A DNA stretch of 11,337 nucleotides from Natronohydrobacter sp. (GCA_007123015.1 SKSL01000221.1:1-11337); one strand, 5' to 3'; shown: positions 1 through 7,408, counted from the stretch's first letter. Notes: generated by a model from the letters alone, not told the origin. Numbers and translations are program-made.

Positions 1-541
1 CAAGGCGGTCACCCTGTTGCAACCGCAGGATCCGGCCATCGGGTAGACGCACCAGCGCATGCCGCACCCCGGCTTGCTGGACCACAGCGATCAGCGCCAC
101 TTCATCCATGGGGATGCGCGCAGTCTGTGTGGCCATATCCAGCATGGATTGACCGGGGGGCAGCACATAGTGTCGGGTCGTGCGATCCTCGAAACTAAGC
201 GGCAAGGGCGCGAAAGCATGGGTCAGAACTGCCCTTTCTTCTGGAGACGGCATAGGCGGTTTTGGGGATTTCAGGGCGCTCGCGGATGGGTCGGGACCTG
301 TGAGAGCCGGGGCAGGGGTGTTGTCAACGGACAGACCGAAACAGCCGCGTGCCGGGTCATTGCAGGCCTCGACCCAGTTGCTGACAGCCAGAAGGGCTGC
401 CAGACTGAAGATAAACGCAACTGCCAGTTCCAGCCAGAACGGCCGTGCCCGACCATGTGCAGGAACCGGGCGTAAGCTATCGGGCAGCTCCGCAATATGG
501 CGACTGCGCGACGTTGATCGGTCCTTGTGGATAGTCCTCAT
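1..541 (-). CDS. Single-pass membrane protein with PilP/GspC-like C-terminal segment (partial, 3' end outside window)
   Basis: An open frame with no stop reads from an ATG at 541 down to base 1; 180 residues are visible and the C-terminus is missing. I chose the ATG at 541 because AGGGG lies 7 bases upstream; the in-frame ATG at 547 has that motif only 1 base away. The protein has a basic, Ser/Arg-rich N-terminus (about residues 1-34), one hydrophobic segment (about 35-58, FWLELAVAFIFSLAALLAV), then a short region with two Cys (CNDPARGC). A Pro/Ser/Ala-rich linker (about 74-102) follows, and finally a segment containing VALIAVVQQAGVRHALVRL and GRILRLQQGDRL. The pattern 'RxALVRL..GR....QxGDRL' resembles the small beta domain of PilP and GspC-type proteins of type IV pilus and type II secretion systems. 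That assignment is from memory of the pattern. Membrane topology (N-in, C-out) is inferred. It lies 87 bases after the dehydrogenase on the same strand and may be cotranscribed. Function is not established. Confidence 0.7.
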   Translation of the reverse strand, partial: MRTIHKDRSTSRSRHIAELPDSLRPVPAHGRARPFWLELAVAFIFSLAALLAVSNWVEACNDPARGCFGLSVDNTPAPALTGPDPSASALKSPKPPMPSPEERAVLTHAFAPLPLSFEDRTTRHYVLPPGQSMLDMATQTARIPMDEVALIAVVQQAGVRHALVRLPDGRILRLQQGDRL

Positions 542-628
542 CTGCATGCCCCTGTCCGGGTTGCCACGATAGCCTGACACTTAGCGGTAATCCATTGCCA
601 ATCTGTAAAGACAGCACGTGCCCGCGCC

Positions 629-1561
629 TCAGTAGCCTGCACTGCGCGAGACCTGATGGAGCAAGCCATCCCCGCGCAGAAGCCGCGCGATATTGGCGAC
701 GATGCTGCGCGCAGCAGAGGCGGGTCGCGTCGCGGCGGCAATATGCGGTGTGATGGTGATCTTCGGATGGGCCCAGAACGGATGCGCAGCGGGCAGGGGT
801 TCTGTGCGGAACACATCAAGCGTTGCATGAGCGATCTGCCCGCGATCCAGTGCAGCCAGAAGTGCTGCATCCTCGATAAGCGCGCCGCGCCCGGGATTGA
901 TCAGCCGCAGCCCGGGCCGACAGTGCTGCAGGCGCGTGGCATCCAGCAGGTTTTCGGTGGCAGCTGTGTGCGGCAAGAGCGTGACAACGATCTCTGCGGT
1001 GCCTAGCACTCGGCGCAGACCGTCTTCGCCTGTGTGGCAGCGGATATCCGGCAGCGCTTTCGCCTGCCGCGACCAGCCATGCACCTGAAACCCCTGGGCC
1101 ACAAGTGCTGTGGCGGATGCCTGCCCCAAAGCACCCAGCCCCAGGACACCCACAACCCGGTCGCGCGCCAGCGGGGGCGGGGTCGGCGCCCAGTCTCCCG
1201 GTTGCGCGCTCAGATGCGCGTCCATGCCCAGATGATAGCGCAGCACATGGCCGGTGACATATTCGATCATGCCCTGGGTCAGGTCCGGGTCCACCAGCCG
1301 CGCAAGGGGCTGTGTCAGTGTCGGATTGCCTGCGATCCGTTCCACCCCGGCCCAGAGGCTCAGCACCGCCTGACAGCGCGTGAATGGCGTGAAATCCTGC
1401 AAGGGACTGGCCGGCGCATAGATGATCAGGTCAACTGTGTCCGGCGCGGCATCGAGGACCAAGTCGGCGGCAATCCCGGCCTGATCGAGCCCGGCGCGCA
1501 AAAGCGGCTCATAGGTCGCGAAATCGCCCTCTCCGGCGGCAAACAGGATCGTCATGCTCAT
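629..1561 (-). CDS. ghrA: D-2-hydroxyacid dehydrogenase, glyoxylate/hydroxypyruvate reductase A type
   Basis: A 310-residue cytosolic NAD(P)H-dependent oxidoreductase. By family it reduces glyoxylate to glycolate and hydroxypyruvate to glycerate. The dinucleotide-binding loop GLGALG is at residues 141-146. The family catalytic triad appears as Arg225 (NPGRG), Glu254 (DVFRTEPLP) and His273 (TPHIAA). The phrase EPLPAAHPFW is typical of the GhrA branch, and the length matches that branch (about 310). The frame stays open upstream to 2143, but that part is antisense-shifted rodA and lacks family sequence. The ATG at 1561 forms an ATGA overlap (1558-1561) with the rodA stop, which suggests translational coupling. 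A second ATG at 1555 (MTILF) is possible. No strong Shine-Dalgarno is seen for either start, consistent with coupling. It is the only metabolic enzyme in the cell-shape operon. Substrate preference cannot be read from the sequence. Confidence 0.9.
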   Translation of the reverse strand: MSMTILFAAGEGDFATYEPLLRAGLDQAGIAADLVLDAAPDTVDLIIYAPASPLQDFTPFTRCQAVLSLWAGVERIAGNPTLTQPLARLVDPDLTQGMIEYVTGHVLRYHLGMDAHLSAQPGDWAPTPPPLARDRVVGVLGLGALGQASATALVAQGFQVHGWSRQAKALPDIRCHTGEDGLRRVLGTAEIVVTLLPHTAATENLLDATRLQHCRPGLRLINPGRGALIEDAALLAALDRGQIAHATLDVFRTEPLPAAHPFWAHPKITITPHIAAATRPASAARSIVANIARLLRGDGLLHQVSRSAGY

Positions 1562-2706
1562 GACGGCAATCTTGCACGATGGATATGGGCGGATTGGACC
1601 AGACCGAAGCCAATCAACAGCACCATCATGGCCGATCCACCATACGACACCATCGGCAAGGGAACCCCCACGACAGGTGCAAGCCCCATCACCATGGCCA
1701 TATTCACGGCGAAATACAGGAAGAAATTCCCCACCACTCCCATCACCAAAAGCGCCCCGAAACGGTTGGTGGTGCGCAGGACGGTCAGCAGGCAAAGCGC
1801 GCAGATCATCAGATAAAGCAGCAGGAGCGAGGACGCCCCGACAAAGCCGAATTCCTCGGCCAGCGTGGTGAAGATGAAATCCGTGTGTTTCTCGGGCAGG
1901 AAATTCAGCCGCGCCTGAGTGCCTTCCATGAAGCCGCGCCCGGACCAGCCGCCAGACCCGAGCGCGATCATCGACTGGTTGATGTGATAGCCTGCCCCCA
2001 ACGGATCCAGCGTCGGGTCCAGAAAGGCGTCGATCCGGCGATACTGGTAATCTTTCAGCAATTGCCATTCCGTGCCGCGCGATTGCAGGACCGCAGTCAC
2101 CACTGCAATGGCAGACCCGATCAGCGCTGCGAAATAGCCCCAATGCACGCCAGCTGCGAAAACCACCACGCCACCGCCTGCCGCAATCAGCATGGCCGTA
2201 CCCAGATCGGGCTGGCGCAGCACCAGAAGCACTGGCACAAGGGCGATCAGGGTCGCCCCGATCACTGCCAGTGGATGGGAAACCTTTTTCAGGTCAAGCC
2301 AGTCATAATAGACGGCCAAGGCCATGATGGTGGTGATCTTGGCCAGCTCCGAGGGTTGCAGCCGCAACGGACCGATCACCAGCCAGCGTTTCGCGCCCAT
2401 GCCGACTGTGCCGAAAAACTCGACCCCCAGCAGCAAGAGCAGCGTAATGATATAGGCCAGCCCGGCAATCGAGCGCCAGAACCACAGCGGCGTGAACGCG
2501 ACCACGAACATCAGGACGAGGCCGATGCCGAAGCGCTTCATCTGGGGCTCGGCCCATGGGGTCAGACTGCCGCCTGCGATGGAATAGAGCATCACGAAGC
2601 CATAGCAGGCGACCATGATCAGCAGCGCGACAAGCGGCCAGTTCAGATAGAGCACCTTGCGCAGGCCCGCAGGCATCTGGCGCGTGTTGTATTCCAGATA
2701 GCTCAT
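1558..2706 (-). CDS. rodA: Peptidoglycan glycosyltransferase RodA (SEDS family)
   Basis: A 382-residue polytopic inner-membrane protein that polymerises lipid II into glycan strands during cell elongation, working with PBP2. SEDS landmarks in order: GAKRWL (104-109), QPSELAK (117-123), RQPDLGTA (164-171), NQSMIALGSGG (243-253), LPEKHTDFIF (270-279), AEEFGF (283-288) and GLAPVVGVPLPMVSYGGS (341-358). Asp276 in HTDFIF sits where SEDS enzymes carry their essential Asp (from family knowledge). About ten hydrophobic segments fit the expected topology. Length is typical for alphaproteobacterial RodA. The ATG at 2706 overlaps the mrdA stop by 4 bases (ATGA at 2703-2706). GAGG lies 10 bases upstream within the mrdA end. 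The RodA-PBP2 pair being adjacent and coupled supports one elongation synthase unit. RodA rather than FtsW is supported by the operon context. Confidence 0.97.
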   Translation of the reverse strand: MSYLEYNTRQMPAGLRKVLYLNWPLVALLIMVACYGFVMLYSIAGGSLTPWAEPQMKRFGIGLVLMFVVAFTPLWFWRSIAGLAYIITLLLLLGVEFFGTVGMGAKRWLVIGPLRLQPSELAKITTIMALAVYYDWLDLKKVSHPLAVIGATLIALVPVLLVLRQPDLGTAMLIAAGGGVVVFAAGVHWGYFAALIGSAIAVVTAVLQSRGTEWQLLKDYQYRRIDAFLDPTLDPLGAGYHINQSMIALGSGGWSGRGFMEGTQARLNFLPEKHTDFIFTTLAEEFGFVGASSLLLLYLMICALCLLTVLRTTNRFGALLVMGVVGNFFLYFAVNMAMVMGLAPVVGVPLPMVSYGGSAMMVLLIGFGLVQSAHIHRARLPS

Positions 2707-4640
2707 GCGCGGCTGAGCCTCAGATCCTCGGGGCGGTGCAGGCGCTCGCGCATTTCGTCCAGTTCAAACTGGATGCGGTTGCGTTGCGGGGCAGGATAAG
2801 CCGAGAGCGGCGGCATGCCTTCATTGAGCGCGGCCAGCATGATATCACGACCGATAGGGGCTGCGGCTGACGAGCCCCCGCCGCCATGTTCCACCACAAC
2901 TGACACAGCGATGCGCGGATTATCGAGCGGGGCATAATTCACAAACAGCGCGTGGTTGCGCCGGTTCCAGGGCAATTGCTCTTGCCGCCGGATCCCGGAC
3001 TCGCGTTCGGCGCGGCTGATCGAAAAGACCTGGCTGGTCCCGGTCTTGCCCGCCATGACCTGCCCATCTGCGACAACGCGCGAGGAATAGGCCGTGCCGC
3101 GGCGGTCATTGACAGTCTGGTTCATGCCTTGACGGATCAGGCGCAGCCATTCGGGGCGCAGATCAAGCTGCGCCAGCTCTTGATTGCCGCGGTCCAGCGG
3201 ATCGCGGACCAACCTTGGCAGCACAGCCTTGTTCGTCGCCAGCCGCGCGGTCATGACAGCCAGTTGCAGGGGCGTGGTCAGCACGAACCCCTGTCCGATC
3301 GAGGCATTCACAGTATCGCCCACCCGCCAGGCTGCGCCACGATTGGCCTGTTTCCAGTCGCGGGTCGGGTTCAACCCAGCTGCGACCGAGGTAATCGGCA
3401 GATCATAGCGGATCCCCAGCCCCAGCCGTGTGGACATCTCGTTGATCTTGTCGATCCCGCAGCGCTGCGACATTTCGTAGAAATAGACATCGCAGCTTTC
3501 CGACAGGGCCGAGACCATGCCGACCCGTCCATGCCCGCCTCGACGCCAGCAATGGAACCTGTGGCCCGATATATCCATATGGCCCGGACAGAAGACAGTT
3601 TCACGACCATCAGTGACACCGGCGTCCAGCGCAGCAAGCGCTGTCACCATCTTGAAAGTCGATCCGGGCGGATACATGCCCTGCACGGTCTTGTTGACCA
3701 GCGGGCGATAGTCATTGTTCAGAAGTTCGTTGAAATCACGGCTGGAAATGCCGCGCACGAACAGGTTGGGGTCGAAACTCGGGCCCGAGGCGAGCGCCAG
3801 AATGTCGCCATTGCTGACATCCATGACGACCGCTGCCGCGCTCTGACCTTTCAGCCGTTCCAGCGCGAAATTCTGCAGCCGTGCATCTATCGTCAGATGG
3901 ACATTGCTGCCCGGGGTGCCCTCGACCCGGTCCAGTTCGCGCATGACACGGCCGACGGAATTGACTTCGACCCGCTGCGAGCCCGCGCGCCCGCGCAGGC
4001 GGTCTTCCTGCATGCGTTCGACCCCGCTCTTGCCAATCTGGAAGCGGGGGATGAACAGCACTGGGTCGGGGCTGTCCAGCGCTTCCAGATCACGCTCGGA
4101 CACTGGTCCGACATAGCCCACCACATGCGCTGTATCCGCGCGCAGCGGGTAATGGCGCGACATGCCCATTTCGGGCGTGACACCGGGCAGGGCAGGGGCA
4201 TTGGCGGCGACGCGGCTGATTTCTTCCCAGCTCAGGCGCTCGGCAACTGTGACCGGGACAAAGGGGCGGTTGCGCAGCATGTCACGGCGCGCGCGCTCGA
4301 TATCCTCTTCAGTCAGCGGGATCAGCTGTGCCAGGCGGCTCAGGACCAGATCGATATCGCCCGCATCGTCACGCTTGATGACCACGCGATAATTCTGCTC
4401 ATTTCCTGCAAGGATGACCCCGTTGCGGTCCAGAATAAGCCCGCGAATCGGCGGCAGCAGGCGCAGATTGATGCGGTTTTCTTCTGCCAGCAGCCGGAAC
4501 TGTTCGGATTGGTTCAGCTGCATGTCGCGCAAGCGCCATAGCATGCCACTGGCCAGACCAAGCTGCATCGTCCCAAAGACGAGCGCACGCCGGCTGATGG
4601 TCCGGCGGCTGAGTTCCTTTTCGCGATCTGTGCGTTTCAT
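2703..4640 (-). CDS. mrdA: Penicillin-binding protein 2, elongation transpeptidase
   Basis: A 645-residue class B PBP that cross-links new peptidoglycan in the periplasm during elongation. The N-terminus is cytosolic and basic, followed by one membrane anchor (about 19-36). The PBP dimer/pedestal region (about 60-240) contains PPIRGLILDRNG (63-74) and RYPL/VGYVG-type motifs. The transpeptidase domain (about 265-605) has STFK (327-330, nucleophile Ser327, Lys330), SCD (382-384, the SxN-type motif, SxD as in PBP2) and KTG (532-534). A Cys/His cluster between the first two motifs (C351, C364, H370, C383) may bind zinc. The ATG at 4640 overlaps the mreD stop by 4 bases, with GGGG 8 bases upstream. 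Length and domain order are normal for the family. Its position between mreD and rodA is the usual alphaproteobacterial arrangement and points to PBP2 rather than the division enzyme FtsI. Confidence 0.97.
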   Translation of the reverse strand: MKRTDREKELSRRTISRRALVFGTMQLGLASGMLWRLRDMQLNQSEQFRLLAEENRINLRLLPPIRGLILDRNGVILAGNEQNYRVVIKRDDAGDIDLVLSRLAQLIPLTEEDIERARRDMLRNRPFVPVTVAERLSWEEISRVAANAPALPGVTPEMGMSRHYPLRADTAHVVGYVGPVSERDLEALDSPDPVLFIPRFQIGKSGVERMQEDRLRGRAGSQRVEVNSVGRVMRELDRVEGTPGSNVHLTIDARLQNFALERLKGQSAAAVVMDVSNGDILALASGPSFDPNLFVRGISSRDFNELLNNDYRPLVNKTVQGMYPPGSTFKMVTALAALDAGVTDGRETVFCPGHMDISGHRFHCWRRGGHGRVGMVSALSESCDVYFYEMSQRCGIDKINEMSTRLGLGIRYDLPITSVAAGLNPTRDWKQANRGAAWRVGDTVNASIGQGFVLTTPLQLAVMTARLATNKAVLPRLVRDPLDRGNQELAQLDLRPEWLRLIRQGMNQTVNDRRGTAYSSRVVADGQVMAGKTGTSQVFSISRAERESGIRRQEQLPWNRRNHALFVNYAPLDNPRIAVSVVVEHGGGGSSAAAPIGRDIMLAALNEGMPPLSAYPAPQRNRIQFELDEMRERLHRPEDLRLSRA

Positions 4641-5233
4641 AGTTTCTGCCCCAGTGCATCCACTTCGCCGGTGGCCGGTTTGCGCAGCCCCAGGAAGAAA
4701 TATGACGTGGCGACGACCGCCGGATAGGCAAGTACAGTGACGAGGAACTGGGTAAAGCTCAAGCCAAGCGGTTCGCGCGGCATGATCACAATCGCGAGCA
4801 CTGTGCGATTTGCCATGAACATTGCCAACATGACCCCGGCCACCAGCGCATATTCATAGATGAAGGTGCTGCTGCGGAACTGGTCCGACCTGCGGCGCAG
4901 AAATTCTGTGCCCAGCAAGACGATCAGCGCCCAAAGACCTGGGGGGCGCAAGAGCAGGATATCTTCAATGAAAAAGAACACCGCGATGACCGGGGCAGGC
5001 AGCAGGTCCGGGCGGCGCAGCACGCAGGCCAGCGACAGGCACAGCATCACATCCGGCATCGGCAGCAGGAATGGCGCGATGTCCAGATCAACCGCGCCCC
5101 CTGATGCTGAAAGGCCCCCCGCATCCGTCCCGTAACTGCCAAGCGGCAGAAAGCGAAAGAACATCACCATAGCCGCCAAACCCAGATAGAGGCTGACAAA
5201 GATCAGTCTTTTGGTCTGGCGACGTTCAACCAT
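4637..5233 (-). CDS. mreD: Rod shape-determining protein MreD
   Basis: A small (198-residue) integral membrane protein that links MreC and the MreB filament to the wall synthases. About five or six hydrophobic segments are visible: roughly 10-31, 54-70, 76-92, 98-107, 127-150 and 160-182. The segment LPMPDVMLCLSLACVLRRPDLLPAPVIAVFFFIEDILLL matches the MreD pattern (written here as two parts: LPMPDVMLCLSLACV and PAPVIAVFFFIEDILLL). MreD sequences are poorly conserved, so the call leans on topology, on the position between mreC and mrdA, and on the size. The ATG at 5233 overlaps the mreC stop by 8 bases (5226-5233); AAGG stands 8 bases upstream of the ATG. The N-terminal basic stretch suggests a cytosolic N-terminus. 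Confidence 0.92.
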   Translation of the reverse strand: MVERRQTKRLIFVSLYLGLAAMVMFFRFLPLGSYGTDAGGLSASGGAVDLDIAPFLLPMPDVMLCLSLACVLRRPDLLPAPVIAVFFFIEDILLLRPPGLWALIVLLGTEFLRRRSDQFRSSTFIYEYALVAGVMLAMFMANRTVLAIVIMPREPLGLSFTQFLVTVLAYPAVVATSYFFLGLRKPATGEVDALGQKL

Positions 5234-6143
5234 CCCCAGTGCCTTCTGCAGGCTCGGACAGGTCTGGCAGGGTCGTCACCCCCTCGACCGGGGCGATCAC
5301 GCTGCCTGAATCCGTGATCCGTTCGACCGGGCGCGAGCGCAGCACGCGCAGGAAATCAAGCCGCCCGTAATCGGCTGCGATCCGCACACGCTGGCGGCGG
5401 TCGCGCGTGACCACGACCTCGCCCACCAGCAGCCCGGCGGGAAAGACGCCGCCGTCATCGGAACTGACAACCCGGTCGCCCGGACGCAGATCATCGGGGG
5501 ATTCCACGAATTCGAGAATGGGAAAGGGTGAATTGTCGCCAATCAGCATGGCGCGCTGGCCAGAGGGTTGCACAATCACAGGCACTGCACTCGCCGTGTC
5601 TGTCAGCAGCACCACGCGCGCGGTCCGTTGCCCGACACCTGCAATCCGGCCCGCCAGACCAAGCCCGTCCATCGCCGCCCAGCCATCCTGCACCCCGTCG
5701 CGCGCGCCCACATTCAACAGCACCGATTTGCGGAAGGGCGAGCCGCTATCGGCCATCACCACACCTGTGACATGGGTCAGTTGCGGGTCCAGCCGCACCT
5801 GGTTCAGGTCAAGAAGCTGCGCGTTCTTCTGCTCAAGCTGCAGCGCCGCTTCGCGCCAGGCCCGCATCTGCTGCAATTCGCGGCGCAATTCCTGATTCTG
5901 CTCGATGATCCGGGCATAAGAGCGAAAATCCTCGGCCAGGGTCGCGACATGGGCGACGGGCCGCATTGCCCAGTCGAATGACGGCACCACCCGGTCGATC
6001 ACGGCCATGCGGAATTGTTCGACGCGCGGGCTGTCAATGCGCCAGATCAGGAAGATCAGCGCCAGCAGCACGACCATCACACCGATCAACACCCGTCTTA
6101 GCGGGCGAAGATAGTCCTGCTCATATCTGCGATCTTCGGCCAC
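5226..6143 (-). CDS. mreC: Rod shape-determining protein MreC
   Basis: A bitopic inner-membrane/periplasmic protein that scaffolds the elongasome and contacts PBP2. Numbered from the chosen start (305 residues): basic N-terminus, membrane segment at about 18-35 (VLIGVMVVLLALIFLIW), then IDSPRVEQFR. Next come a coiled coil at about 70-113 (heptad-rich, IIEQNQELRRELQQ) and the two-lobed beta domain with VLLNVGARDGVQDG, GLAGRI and LRPGDRVVSSDDGGVFPAGL. The acidic/Pro tail is probably disordered. Two GTG starts are possible. The GTG at 6143 has AAGGTGG 5 bases upstream and gives MAEDRR, while the GTG at 6152 adds three residues and has no spaced ribosome-binding site, so I use 6143. mreC begins 25 bases after the mreB stop and overlaps mreD by 8 bases. 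Confidence 0.95.
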   Translation of the reverse strand: MAEDRRYEQDYLRPLRRVLIGVMVVLLALIFLIWRIDSPRVEQFRMAVIDRVVPSFDWAMRPVAHVATLAEDFRSYARIIEQNQELRRELQQMRAWREAALQLEQKNAQLLDLNQVRLDPQLTHVTGVVMADSGSPFRKSVLLNVGARDGVQDGWAAMDGLGLAGRIAGVGQRTARVVLLTDTASAVPVIVQPSGQRAMLIGDNSPFPILEFVESPDDLRPGDRVVSSDDGGVFPAGLLVGEVVVTRDRRQRVRIAADYGRLDFLRVLRSRPVERITDSGSVIAPVEGVTTLPDLSEPAEGTGDG

Positions 6144-6168
6144 AGGAACCACCTTGCAGCGTCACGCG

Positions 6169-7206
6169 TCAGCTTTCGTAATCAATAGCATGACGCAGCT
6201 GTTTTTCGAATTCCAATGCCTTGCCGGTGCCGATGGCCACACAGTTCAGCGCTTCATCCGCCACTGAAATGGACAAGCCTGTCTGTTCGCGCAGCGCCAG
6301 ATCCAGCTCACCCAGGAGCGCGCCGCCCCCGGTCAGCATCACGCCCCGGTCCACGATATCCGCAGCCAAATCCGGAGGCGTGGTCTCAAGCGCGATCATC
6401 ACGGCTTCGCAGATCGTGGTCACTGTCTCGGCCAAGGCTTCGGCCACCTGCGCCTGAGTGATTTCGGCCTCCTTCGGAACCCCGTTCAACAGATCGCGTC
6501 CGCGCACCAGCATCGACTTGCCGCGCCCGTCATCGGGCATGCGCGCTGTGCCAATCGAACATTTGATCTTTTCGGCAGTCGATTCGCCGATCAGCAGGTT
6601 CTGGTTGCGGCGCAGGAAGCTGACAATCGACTCGTCCATCCGGTCGCCACCCACGCGCACGGAGCGCGCATAGACGATATCGCCCAGGGACAGCACGGCC
6701 ACTTCGGTTGTCCCGCCGCCGATATCGACCACCATGCTGCCTGTGGGGTCGGTGATCGGCATGCCTGCGCCGATCGCCGCCGCGATGGGTTCCGAGATCA
6801 ACCCCGCCCGCCGCGCGCCGGCTGAGAGCACCGATTGCCGGATCGCGCGCTTTTCCACAGGTGTCGCGCCATAGGGCACGCAGACAATCACTTTCGGCTT
6901 TGAAAACACTGTGTTGCGATGCACTTTGCGGATGAAGTGCTTGATCATTTCTTCCGCCACATCGAAATCTGCGATCACCCCGTCGCGCATGGGGCGGATC
7001 GCCTCGATGCTGCCGGGGGTGCGCCCGAGCATCAGTTTCGCATCCTCACCCACGGCCAGCACAGCCTTGCGCCCGTCTTTCGAGTGATAGGCCACGACCG
7101 AAGGCTCATTCAGGATGATCCCGCGCCCCTTGACATAGACCAGCGTATTCGCAGTACCGAGGTCAATGGCCATGTCAGAAGAGAACAGGCTGGGGAAGAA
7201 GTTCAT
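6169..7206 (-). CDS. mreB: Rod shape-determining actin homologue MreB
   Basis: A 345-residue bacterial actin that forms membrane-associated filaments directing lateral wall synthesis. The N-terminus MNFFPSLFSS is an amphipathic stretch of the kind that anchors MreB to the membrane. Nucleotide-binding motifs: DLGTAN (15-20, phosphate 1), PYGATPVEKRA (111-121), SEPIAAAIGAG (138-148), DIGGGTTE (161-168, phosphate 2), GESTAEKIK (208-216) and LTGGGALL (291-298, adenosine). Length is normal. Start at ATG 7206, with a weak GGAA 6 bases upstream. It is the first gene of the cell-shape operon, lies downstream of leuA on the same strand, and is separated from it by 202 bases holding a candidate promoter and hairpins. 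It is therefore probably transcribed separately, perhaps with read-through from leuA. Confidence 0.98.
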   Translation of the reverse strand: MNFFPSLFSSDMAIDLGTANTLVYVKGRGIILNEPSVVAYHSKDGRKAVLAVGEDAKLMLGRTPGSIEAIRPMRDGVIADFDVAEEMIKHFIRKVHRNTVFSKPKVIVCVPYGATPVEKRAIRQSVLSAGARRAGLISEPIAAAIGAGMPITDPTGSMVVDIGGGTTEVAVLSLGDIVYARSVRVGGDRMDESIVSFLRRNQNLLIGESTAEKIKCSIGTARMPDDGRGKSMLVRGRDLLNGVPKEAEITQAQVAEALAETVTTICEAVMIALETTPPDLAADIVDRGVMLTGGGALLGELDLALREQTGLSISVADEALNCVAIGTGKALEFEKQLRHAIDYES

Positions 7207-7234
7207 GCGGGGTTCCAGTGCTCACAAGGACTAC

Positions 7235-7256
7235 AGCGGCCTGGTAACAGGCCGCT
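7235..7256 (-). promoter_or_regulatory. Perfect hairpin in the 5' untranslated region of mreB
   Basis: The arms AGCGGCCTG and CAGGCCGCT form a perfect 9-bp stem, with loop TTAC when read on the mreB strand. It ends 28 bases before the mreB ATG. No T-run follows on either strand, so an ordinary intrinsic terminator is unlikely. With the candidate promoter at 7270-7299, the stem would begin about 8 bases into the transcript. A 5'-terminal stem of this kind could protect the mRNA from 5'-end-dependent decay, or be a target for RNase III or a protein. The structure is seen; the role is inferred. Confidence 0.7.
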
Positions 7257-7269
7257 CTTGGTTGCGCGC

Positions 7270-7299
7270 CTTATAGGGCGGGGATATGGGCGTGGTAAA
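7270..7299 (-). promoter_or_regulatory. Candidate housekeeping-sigma promoter for the mre operon
   Basis: On the mreB strand, TTTACC (7294-7299, 4 of 6 to TTGACA) is followed after 18 bases by TATAAG (7270-7275, 5 of 6 to TATAAT). Predicted initiation is at about 7262-7263, giving a 5' untranslated region of about 57 bases that starts just ahead of the 7235-7256 hairpin. This is matched by eye only; alphaproteobacterial promoters are degenerate, so confidence is moderate. Confidence 0.4.
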
Positions 7300-7316
7300 G
7301 GGGGGCAAGCACCGCG

Positions 7317-7380
7317 CAGCCTGCCAATCACGCGACTCGGCGCAAGTTTGCGTGTGCCTGCGTCTCGCGCGGGCAGGCTG
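7317..7380 (-). repeat. Inverted repeat in the leuA 3' region
   Basis: CAGCCTGCC (7317-7325) and GGCAGGCTG (7372-7380) form a perfect 9-bp inverted repeat around 46 bases. The enclosed stretch contains a smaller palindrome CGCAA-GT-TTGCG (7341-7352), and a competing 6-bp pair GCCTGC/GCAGGC (7356-7361 with 7373-7378). It starts 28 bases after the leuA stop. It could contribute to the leuA 3' end, but no T-run follows, so termination by this element alone is uncertain. Confidence 0.4.
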
Positions 7381-7408
7381 ACCCTTCCGCACTGCCCTGT
7401 CTGGCCCC

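Noticed and set aside
580..609. Promoter for the partial membrane protein gene
   Set aside because: TTTACA (604-609) is a fair -35, but the base run 17-18 bases on (CGCTAAG) is a poor -10; read-through from the upstream operon is as likely.
1562..2143. N-terminal extension of the dehydrogenase frame
   Set aside because: It overlaps rodA entirely, lacks dehydrogenase sequence, and the ATG at 1561 already gives the normal family length and an ATGA junction.
1579..2799. Plus-strand open frame (406 codons) opposite rodA
   Set aside because: His/Gln-rich shadow of a membrane protein gene on the complementary strand.
2952..4541. Long plus-strand open frame (529 codons) opposite mrdA
   Set aside because: Antisense shadow of a confidently identified gene; Arg/Gln/His-rich with no family pattern, typical of high-GC complementary frames.
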